Shown here piece after piece: positions 16,833 through 23,630 of a stretch of DNA of 64,000 nucleotides; within the stretch, counting starts at the first letter, position 1, and each line of letters begins with the position of its first letter. The position numbers and the translations under genes were made by a program. The stretch is taken from the NCBI GenBank assembly GCA_050247075.1, contig JBFWUW010000036.1, positions 1 through 64,000 of the forward strand, in the 5' to 3' direction. The notes below the pieces were generated by a model. The model saw only the letters and a list, made by a program, of their open reading frames with translations. It was not told the origin of the DNA and ran no database searches. The stretch comes from JBFWUW01 sp050247075. Its GTDB lineage: Bacteria > Planctomycetota > Planctomycetia > Pirellulales > JBFWUW01.

Positions 16833-17648
16833 ATGAGTCGTCGATTATTGCCTGGCTTTGGACTGAGTCTGACTTGGACGCTGGTGTATTTGACGGCAAT
16901 GGTGCTGGTGCCGTTGATCGCCTGTGCGGTGAAGGCGGCATCCTTGGGCTGGGACCAGTTCAGCGAGGCGGTGTGGACCGACCGCTCGCGATCGGCATAC
17001 GCCTTGACTTTCGGTGTGTCGCTGATCGCGGCGGCCATCGATGTCATGTTGGGGCTGATCGTGGCCTGGACGCTGACGCGCTACCCGTTTCCCCTGAAGG
17101 GCCTGGTCGATGCGCTGGTGGACTTGCCGTTTGCCCTGCCGACCTCCGTCGCGGGATTGGTCTACAGTGGATTGTACGTCAAGTCGGGCTGGCTGGGCCG
17201 GTATCTCACTCCGTTGGGAATTCAAGGGGCCTATTCACGAACGGGAATCGTGCTGGTGTTGGTGTTTATCGGCCTGCCTTTCGTGGTGCGGGCGATACAA
17301 CCGGTGTTGGAAACCGTGGATGCCGATATCGAGGAAGCCGCCTCGCTGTTGGGGGCCAGCCGTTGGCAAACGATGACAAGAGTAATCTTCCCCACGTTGC
17401 TGCCGGCCACGCTGACAGGCTTTGCATTGTCGTTTGCCCGATCCTTGGGCGAGTACGGTTCGGTCGTGTTCATTTCGGGAAACATGCCGTTCAAGACGGA
17501 GATCGCGCCGGTGTTAATCGTGTCGCGGCTGGAGGCCTTCGCTTATCGAGAGGCAACGGCGATTGCCGTGGTGCTGTTAGGGATTTCCTTCGCCGTGCTG
17601 GGCTTGATCAATCTACTGGAACGTTGGAGCAAGCGACACCATGCATAG
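16833..17648 (+). CDS. cysT: Sulfate ABC transporter permease CysT
   Basis: An inner-membrane permease of 271 aa with six hydrophobic segments and the cytoplasmic EAA loop DADIEEAASLLGASRWQTMTRV, which contacts the ATPase. Sequences such as VDLPFALPTSVAGLVY and SFARSLGEYGSVVFISGN are typical of CysT/CysU. I chose the ATG at 16833 with a GGAAA tract upstream; a GTG at 16809 is possible. The end overlaps the cysW start by 8 nt. Together with CysW it forms the membrane channel for sulfate or thiosulfate. Confidence 0.93.
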   Translation: MSRRLLPGFGLSLTWTLVYLTAMVLVPLIACAVKAASLGWDQFSEAVWTDRSRSAYALTFGVSLIAAAIDVMLGLIVAWTLTRYPFPLKGLVDALVDLPFALPTSVAGLVYSGLYVKSGWLGRYLTPLGIQGAYSRTGIVLVLVFIGLPFVVRAIQPVLETVDADIEEAASLLGASRWQTMTRVIFPTLLPATLTGFALSFARSLGEYGSVVFISGNMPFKTEIAPVLIVSRLEAFAYREATAIAVVLLGISFAVLGLINLLERWSKRHHA

Positions 17649-18540
17649 CTCTCAAACTCTTGACCGCGAGCCTGCCGTGAGCCTGGTACGGCGAGACCCC
17701 GGATGGGTGCGGATCGGAATGATCTTCGCTGCCCTGTCGATTGTCGTTGTCTTGATCGTCATTCCCGTGGTCCACGTGTTTTACCAAGCATTGTCGGACG
17801 GCGTGGGATCTTATTGGAAGAGCCTGGTTGACGACGCCGACACGCGTCACGCCATCGGATTGACCTTGGTCGTCGCCCCGACGGCCGTAGTGTTGAACCT
17901 GGCATTCGGCGTGGCGGCAGCGTGGGCGATCACTCGGTTTCGATTTCCTGGCCGCACTCTGTTGACGACCATGATTGACCTGCCGTTCTCGGTTTCGCCG
18001 GTCGTGGCCGGCCTGATGCTTGTATTGTTGTTCGGACTGCAAGGCTACTTCGGCCCCTGGCTGCGCGAATACGACATCCGCGTCGTGTTCGCATTACCCG
18101 GGCTGATTTTGGCGACCTCGTTTGTAACGCTGCCGTTCGTGGCGCGTGAATTGATCCCCGTGATGGAGGCCATCGGGCCGGATGAGGAAACGGCTGCCAT
18201 CAGCTTGGGTGCCAATGCCTGGCAAATGTTCTGGCGGGTGACACTGCCCAACATCAAATGGGGCCTGTTCTATGGCGCAATCTTGTGCAACGCGCGGGCC
18301 ATGGGCGAGTTTGGCGCGGTGTACGTGGTATCGGGGCATATTGCCGGCCGCACCGACACGATGCCGCTACGCGTGGAGAAGCTGTTTCAAGAATACAACT
18401 CGCCCGGTTCGTTCGCTGTTGCCAGCGTGCTGACATTTCTGGCCCTGGTCACCCTGGCGGCCAAGGCGGTGCTCGAACGAAAAACCCGTCCACAACCAGA
18501 AATCGCCAGCCGCGAAGCGGCTACAGGAGCTACGTCATGA
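17641..18540 (+). CDS. cysW: Sulfate ABC transporter permease CysW
   Basis: The second permease (299 aa) of the sulfate importer, with six membrane segments, the motif MIDLPFSVSPVVAGLMLVLLFG, the EAA loop ETAAISLGANAWQMFWRVTLPN and the conserved AMGEFGAVYVVSGHIAGRTDTMPL. It begins inside the end of cysT (8-nt overlap) and its TGA overlaps the cysA ATG (ATGA), so the three genes are probably translationally coupled. Confidence 0.93.
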   Translation: MHSSQTLDREPAVSLVRRDPGWVRIGMIFAALSIVVVLIVIPVVHVFYQALSDGVGSYWKSLVDDADTRHAIGLTLVVAPTAVVLNLAFGVAAAWAITRFRFPGRTLLTTMIDLPFSVSPVVAGLMLVLLFGLQGYFGPWLREYDIRVVFALPGLILATSFVTLPFVARELIPVMEAIGPDEETAAISLGANAWQMFWRVTLPNIKWGLFYGAILCNARAMGEFGAVYVVSGHIAGRTDTMPLRVEKLFQEYNSPGSFAVASVLTFLALVTLAAKAVLERKTRPQPEIASREAATGATS

Positions 18541-19595
18541 GCATTGTCGCCCACGGTATTACCAAGAACTTCGGCGCGTTTCGCGCGCTGGATAATGTCT
18601 CGCTGAACGTCAACGGCGGGTCGCTGATGGCACTGTTGGGGCCATCCGGATCGGGAAAGACCACGCTGTTGCGGATTATCGCCGGATTGGAAACCGCGGA
18701 CGCTGGCCGGATCGAGTCCGATGGAGCCAACGTCACCAAGGTCTCTGCTCGCCAGCGCAACGTGGGCTTCGTGTTTCAGCACTATGCCTTGTTTCGCCAC
18801 ATGAGCGTGTTCGAGAACATTGCATTTGGCTTGCGTGTGCGGAAGCGGCCCAATAAGCAGGTACATGCGCGCGTGCGGGAGCTGCTGCATCTGGTGCGGC
18901 TAGAGAGTCTGGAAAACCGTTACCCCTCACAATTATCTGGCGGACAACGGCAGCGGGTGGCCTTGGCCCGCGCACTTGCGGCGGAGCCCAAGGTGCTGCT
19001 ACTGGACGAACCCTTCGGTGCGCTGGATGCCAAAGTACGGCAAGAATTGCGGCAATGGCTGCGGCGGCTGCACGACGAAATACACACCACCACTCTGTTC
19101 GTAACGCACGACCAGGACGAGGCGTTTGAAGTGGCCGACGAGGTCGTGGTTATGAACCACGGAAAGATCGAGCAAATTGGCACGCCAAACCAGGTCTTTC
19201 ACCAGCCGGCCAATGCCTTCGTCATGGACTTTCTGGGAAATGTCAACGTCTTCCAAGGACGCGTGCAGAACGGCCGAGCTTTTCTGGGGACGTTGAACCT
19301 GGCCTACCCCGAATACCCGCATCAGGAATCGCGTCCGGCCACCGTCTATATGCGTCCCCACGAATTGGACATCGAACGGCAACGCAACGGCACACCCAGC
19401 CTGGCGGCCATCGTGCAACGACTCAATCCGGCCGGTGCAGTGGCCCGCGTGGGATTGCACGCCGTGGATGGTGACCGCGCGCTGCTGGTCGATCTGCCAA
19501 CCGACCGCTTCGCCGAATTGAACCTTCAACCCGGCGAGACGGTGTATGTGCTACCGAAGCGAATGCGCGTGTTCGTCCCGGATTACGCCATCTAG
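18537..19595 (+). CDS. cysA: Sulfate ABC transporter ATP-binding protein CysA
   Basis: A 352-aa ATPase with Walker A GPSGSGKTTLLRIIAG, Q-loop FVFQHYALFRHMSVFENIAFGL, signature LSGGQRQRVALARAL, Walker B VLLLDEPFGALDAK and the switch histidine in FVTHDQDEAFEVAD. The C-terminal third (from about residue 235) is a TOBE-like regulatory domain (RPATVYMRPHELDIE), as in CysA. The start overlaps the cysW stop by 4 nt. It energises the sulfate importer encoded upstream. Confidence 0.93.
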   Translation: MSIVAHGITKNFGAFRALDNVSLNVNGGSLMALLGPSGSGKTTLLRIIAGLETADAGRIESDGANVTKVSARQRNVGFVFQHYALFRHMSVFENIAFGLRVRKRPNKQVHARVRELLHLVRLESLENRYPSQLSGGQRQRVALARALAAEPKVLLLDEPFGALDAKVRQELRQWLRRLHDEIHTTTLFVTHDQDEAFEVADEVVVMNHGKIEQIGTPNQVFHQPANAFVMDFLGNVNVFQGRVQNGRAFLGTLNLAYPEYPHQESRPATVYMRPHELDIERQRNGTPSLAAIVQRLNPAGAVARVGLHAVDGDRALLVDLPTDRFAELNLQPGETVYVLPKRMRVFVPDYAI

Positions 19596-19662
19596 TAGCG
19601 CAGGCCGCCGAATCCGCCATGCGGACCAATCGCAGTCCATTTTTCAGGAGGCACAGGAACCC

Positions 19663-19854
19663 ATGAAATCGAACCTCTCGCAAGACCAGAACCGCGGCCA
19701 ATCTCCGGATGAATCCGATGTTTGGGCACAAATTCGTGAAGCTCTGCGCGACCTGCAATACGGCTCGCTGGTGATCGTAGTCCAGGCCGGTCAGGTGGTG
19801 CAGATCGAGCGCACGGAAAAACGCAGAATACATTCCGGCCAGTCTCATCCCTAG
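19663..19854 (+). CDS. YezD-like small protein (DUF2292)
   Basis: A 63-aa protein with the DUF2292 core IREALRDLQYGSLVIVVQAGQVVQIERTEK. A good Shine-Dalgarno (CAGGAGG) precedes the ATG. Members of this family are repeatedly found beside sulfur-assimilation genes and Rrf2/CymR regulators in Firmicutes and other phyla, and here the gene follows cysA by 67 bp. Its molecular function is unknown; context suggests a role in sulfur metabolism or its control. Confidence 0.85.
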   Translation: MKSNLSQDQNRGQSPDESDVWAQIREALRDLQYGSLVIVVQAGQVVQIERTEKRRIHSGQSHP

Positions 19855-19957
19855 CAACGTGGCGCCCAAAATCGCCAACCCGAGTGTTTGTCAGGGGCCA
19901 AGGTCTTCGTCGGCCTGGTCCCGTTTTCCCAAGAAGCCCTTTTTCAGGAGGTAAACC

Positions 19958-20488
19958 ATGTTAGTCCAATGGACCTCCGCGTACCGGACAGCCGGATCGT
20001 GGCTATCAATTCGTGCGTGCGCGTGCCGTTCTCGTTCATTGCTTACCGCCAGCCTGGCCACGGCCATAATGCTCGGCATCGCGGGCTGCGGTCAAAGTAG
20101 CCCAGGCCAGCCCAAGGTAGATCTGGTACCGGTTGCGCCGGCCCACGGCCGGCTATCAGTCGCCGGACTTAGTAGCCCAAACGGAGCGAAACTAACATTT
20201 CATCCGGCGAGTGGGAACCGGGTTTCGTATCCCCTGCCGCGTGCCCAAGCCGCCTCGGATGGCTCATTTACCGTCGGTACGTACTCACTGGAGGACGGGA
20301 TGCCGCCAGGTGACTACAAGGTGACCATCGTACTGCACCAGGTGGCGCTCGTGGGCGATGAGTACAAGACCGGACCAAACCTGGTAGCGCTCGAATATGG
20401 CGCGCCGCAAACCACGCCCCTGCAAGTGAAGGTTACCGAGGGCGATAACCAATTCGCCAACTGGGAGGTAGCGCCCGCCCGCCGATAA
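19958..20488 (+). CDS. Putative lipoprotein with transthyretin/carboxypeptidase-regulatory-like fold
   Basis: A 176-aa protein whose ATG follows a strong AGGAGG. A basic N-terminus and hydrophobic stretch lead to a lipobox GIAGC (C44). The mature part has the pattern of small planctomycete proteins of carboxypeptidase-regulatory-like type: VAPAHGRLSVAG, GAKLTFHPASG, SDGSFTVGTYSLEDGMPPGDYKVTIVLHQ. Such lipoproteins typically sit next to DUF1559 genes, as here. No enzymatic motif is visible and the function is unknown. Confidence 0.75.
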   Translation: MLVQWTSAYRTAGSWLSIRACACRSRSLLTASLATAIMLGIAGCGQSSPGQPKVDLVPVAPAHGRLSVAGLSSPNGAKLTFHPASGNRVSYPLPRAQAASDGSFTVGTYSLEDGMPPGDYKVTIVLHQVALVGDEYKTGPNLVALEYGAPQTTPLQVKVTEGDNQFANWEVAPARR

Positions 20489-20604
20489 ATCGCCATGAAG
20501 TTGCAGAACTTGAGACCATCGTGCGGGCAGTCAAGCCATTGAACCAAGTAAGCATCCGCTTGGGATGCAATGCAATTACACCAACCATTTTTAGGAGAAG
20601 TCCC

Positions 20605-21729
20605 ATGTTACGAAATTGCAAGCGTCGTTCCACCCGCACTGGCTTTACCCTGGTGGAAATGCTGGTCGTCATTGCCATCATTGGCATGTTGGTGGCCCTG
20701 TTGTTGCCCGCGGTGCAGGCTGCCCGCGAGTCGGGCCGGCAAGCTTCTTGCTCCAATAAGCTGCGTCAGATCGCTTTGGCCGTGCATACCTTTGAATCAG
20801 CCAAGAAGGAACTGCCATCCAGCACCCGGCCCCCGGGCAATACGCCTTTACCGCGAATTTCATGGGTGACGCGACTGCTACCCCAATTGGAACAAGATGT
20901 CTTGCACGCCAATTACGACACCAGCAAGAACTGGGGCGATCTGACGGTTACTTCGCCTTACATCTACTCCAACCGGCAGATATCGCAAACCTATTTGCCT
21001 GTTTTGAACTGCCCTTCCACGCCCAACCAGAACCGGTTAGATATCGATCCTCAAACGAGCGCGTCGAACCCCACGCCCGACCGTGCCGTACTGGGCAATT
21101 GGAACGTGGCATCCAGCACCGATTATTCGCCTATCGTGGCCGTTTCGTTGGAGTTGGCGGCGTCAACATCAAATCCGCCGATTGCCGGTCTCAACCTTGT
21201 TGATCGGGGTGGCGACGGTATCCTGGCCAAGAATAAGGTATCACGTCTGTCGGACGTGAAGGATGGCCTTTCCAACACCATCATGTTTGGTGAGTCCGCG
21301 GGGCGGCCCTACGTCTTTCGCCTGGGTCGCCAGATCGGCACCTTGACCACCAACTCCGTGAATGGTGGTGGTTGGGCGCGTCCCGCCAGTGACTACTCGA
21401 TCGAGGGATCGACGCTGGACGGCACCACCGATGGAGGCCCCTGCGCGATCAATTGCACCAATGGTTGGGACTCGGGAGCACTCTCGGCCGGCACGTTTCC
21501 CATTACGGGCGGACTGCCAACCTGGAATGTGAATTCCGGAGTTCCCCAGGTCGGCTATAATACCGAGGGTACTGGCGAAACGTATGCCTTCCATCCGGCG
21601 GGCGCATATCACGCCTTCGGTGATGGTTCCGTGAAACTTCTGAGTTCAGACATCAATATCCGCGTCTATGCGAAATTGGTGACCCGCGCCGCGGCGGACG
21701 CGCAAATTGGTACCGACCAATCGTATTGA
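20605..21729 (+). CDS. DUF1559 domain protein with type IV pilin-like N-terminus
   Basis: A 374-aa protein starting with the prepilin-type motif GFTLVEMLVVIAIIGMLVALLLPAVQAARESGR, where cleavage would occur after the glycine. The DUF1559 body contains ASCSNKLRQIALAVHTFESAKKELPSS, VKDGLSNTIMFGESAGR and the C-terminal H-x-FGDGSVKLLSSDI-type signature (HAFGDGSVKLL). The ATG at 20605 has TTAGGAGAA upstream. The family is greatly expanded in planctomycetes and is thought to be secreted and surface-exposed; no function is proven. It ends the block that lies between the 348-bp repeats. Confidence 0.92.
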   Translation: MLRNCKRRSTRTGFTLVEMLVVIAIIGMLVALLLPAVQAARESGRQASCSNKLRQIALAVHTFESAKKELPSSTRPPGNTPLPRISWVTRLLPQLEQDVLHANYDTSKNWGDLTVTSPYIYSNRQISQTYLPVLNCPSTPNQNRLDIDPQTSASNPTPDRAVLGNWNVASSTDYSPIVAVSLELAASTSNPPIAGLNLVDRGGDGILAKNKVSRLSDVKDGLSNTIMFGESAGRPYVFRLGRQIGTLTTNSVNGGGWARPASDYSIEGSTLDGTTDGGPCAINCTNGWDSGALSAGTFPITGGLPTWNVNSGVPQVGYNTEGTGETYAFHPAGAYHAFGDGSVKLLSSDINIRVYAKLVTRAAADAQIGTDQSY

Positions 21730-21770
21730 TGTGTACCAATTCTGACGCCGATGCATCTGGCGATCGCGGT

Positions 21771-21811
21771 CCCATGTTCGAGCGGCAATTCAATTGTCGC
21801 TCAAACATGGG
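21771..21811. repeat. Long perfect-ended hairpin downstream of the DUF1559 gene
   Basis: CCCATGTT (21771-21778) pairs with AACATGGG (21804-21811); after a mismatch GAGCG pairs with CGCTC, and CAATT with AATTG around a one-base centre. No T-run follows, so it is not a classic intrinsic terminator, although it lies 42 bp after the DUF1559 stop. A second inverted repeat (CGCGAA...TTCGCG) lies near 21863-21883. The stretch 21730-21957 otherwise has no gene. Confidence 0.6.
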
Positions 21812-21957
21812 CCGCGAAATTTTGCCAAGAATTCTCGGGGCCTGGACGAATTCGATAGCCGCGAAAATTCCAATTCGCGGGACACTCAATCGCACTCGTC
21901 AAGTTTCTTCTGTTTCTGGGCGTTGCCCGCGACTTCCGCGACTTTCGAACATCAGGG

Positions 21958-22305
21958 CCGGCCGAGAACGGGCTGGGCTGGCAGCTTGACGATTTGCGGC
22001 CCACGTTGGCGGTAACACTGCCGCGACCCGGCAAGAACGCGCCGCTCGACCGACTGCTGATTGGCCTGCACGACGCCACCAGCGGGCTCGATGTCTCGAC
22101 TTTGAGCATCACCAGCAGCGCGGCCATCGCCGGCCTGGCCGCGGGGACCAACCTGGCGGACCAATTTCAACCGACTGAACCTGGTGTGTGGGAATGGAAG
22201 CTGCCCGCCGCTATTTCCAATCTGTCTCCCGCGCTAGTTACGGTGACGGTTCGCGATCAACAAGGAAATACGGCAACGGTCGTCAGAAGGTTTTCAGTGG
22301 AGTAA
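21958..22305 (+). pseudogene. 348-bp direct repeat, copy 2: orphan 3' fragment of the HzsA-like gene
   Basis: It matches 14670-15017 with six substitutions and no gaps. Two change an amino acid (V to I, P to S), three are silent and one changes the stop from TAG to TAA. The frame is intact from ENGLGWQLDDLRPTL to FSVE but has no plausible start with a ribosome-binding site; upstream sequence is unrelated to the full-length gene. I read it as a truncated gene copy rather than an expressed protein. Confidence 0.85.
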
Positions 22306-22452
22306 ATCGCGTCGAATCTCGGCAAATCATGGCGCAAACAACACGTTCGTTGCCCGATCACCGGGAATGTACGGACAAGGCGGAACTTTTCTCCGCTGCC
22401 GCGCGTCTTTAGCTCGGACCGCAATGGCATTATTAGAGCGAGGAGACCGCCC

Positions 22453-23532
22453 ATGCGTTTTTCGCGAACCCATAGCCTCTTCATGGCATGCGTCTTGGCC
22501 ACCGCATCGGTGCATGTATCGGAGGGCGATGAGCCGATGCCGACATTCCCCCCTTTCGGGCTCGCGGAGTCCGCGTTTCCCGTTACGGACACTCCGCCGC
22601 CGCGGCCAACAGAACAATCGGAAATCTCTCGTGAAGAGTCGTTGCTGAGACAGATTGAAGGCTTGCTACGAGAAGCCAAAGCGCTTCAGGAACAGGGCCG
22701 GCTGGAAGAAGCCCGTCAACACCGGGAGAAGGCCGCTTACCGCGCCAGCCAGTTGGCCGACTGGCTACGGCAGCCAGTGGCGGAGCCACCTTTTTCCGAC
22801 AACGCTATCGTCAACGGCAGTTTCGAAATGTCCAGCGATGGCAGCCCGCCTGAGGACTGTCTGGCCTTGCAGCCGGGCGATTCGCGGCTGGCGGGTTGGC
22901 ACATCCGCGACCCGCGGCCAGCGCCTCAAGAAACGGACGACATCCAGGCCGATTTCGCACGGCAACCACTGTGTGTCGATTGGATCGGTCCGCGGCGCTG
23001 GAAGGCGTCTCACGGCGCGCACTGTCTCGATCTCGATGGCGGCATCGAGCAAACCATCGCCACGGCCGTGGGGACGACTTACGTATTGCGATTCGACATG
23101 GCAGGAAACCCGGAGACGGGGGACGTAACCCGGCAGACGCTGCTGGTGAAATTAAACGATCAAGCAAGCAAGTTCATGTTTGATTCCACCGGAAGCAGCG
23201 CGGCCGACTTGAAGTGGGCGACGCACCATGTGGTATTCGCAGCCAGAGAGGCGAATACGAGGATCGGCTTCATCAACGCTGATCCTAACAGTTACTCTGC
23301 CGGCGTGGCGTTAGATCACGTTTCGATCCATCCACTCGATGAAGGCACTGCCGCACAAGTCAAGGAACTTTACCAAAGAGTACTGCGATTCGATGATGAA
23401 GCCGCCGCCCTGCGGGCGGCGGGCCGTGCCGAGGAAGGGCAACAACACGCGGATGCCGCCGAACGTTACCGCGCCCAGATCAAGGAATTGCTGGAAGGAA
23501 GCCGCGCGGTACCCACCGCGCCAGTTCCCTAG
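22453..23532 (+). CDS. Secreted hypothetical protein with coiled coil and DUF642-like jelly-roll domain
   Basis: A 359-aa protein with a signal peptide (about residues 1-25). A charged helix with coiled-coil character at about 57-100 (LLRQIEGLLREAKALQEQGRLEEARQ) is followed by a beta-rich domain of about 190 residues beginning NAIVNGSFEM and including GWHIRDP, HGAHCLDLDGGIEQTI, TYVLRFDMAGNPETGD and GVALDHVSIH, resembling DUF642/choice-of-anchor C carbohydrate-binding-like modules. A second short charged helix ends the protein (AAALRAAGRAEEGQQHADAAERYR). Secretion and sugar binding are inferences; no catalytic motif is visible. Confidence 0.75.
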   Translation: MRFSRTHSLFMACVLATASVHVSEGDEPMPTFPPFGLAESAFPVTDTPPPRPTEQSEISREESLLRQIEGLLREAKALQEQGRLEEARQHREKAAYRASQLADWLRQPVAEPPFSDNAIVNGSFEMSSDGSPPEDCLALQPGDSRLAGWHIRDPRPAPQETDDIQADFARQPLCVDWIGPRRWKASHGAHCLDLDGGIEQTIATAVGTTYVLRFDMAGNPETGDVTRQTLLVKLNDQASKFMFDSTGSSAADLKWATHHVVFAAREANTRIGFINADPNSYSAGVALDHVSIHPLDEGTAAQVKELYQRVLRFDDEAAALRAAGRAEEGQQHADAAERYRAQIKELLEGSRAVPTAPVP

Positions 23533-23630
23533 GCGTGCGGACCTCCTGATTTCCGCGCCAACACTGGTGGACTATTCGCTGAGCTGCTGACCCAGCTACC
23601 CGCCGATTTTCACTATCGCCAGCCGCGGTC

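Noticed and set aside
15018..21957. A classic transposon or integrative element between the 348-bp repeats
   Set aside because: No transposase, integrase or short terminal repeats were seen; homologous recombination explains the repeats better.
21994..22305. A possible 103-aa gene
   Set aside because: It is the orphan 3' fragment of the HzsA-like gene; the apparent start is an internal TTG without a ribosome-binding site.
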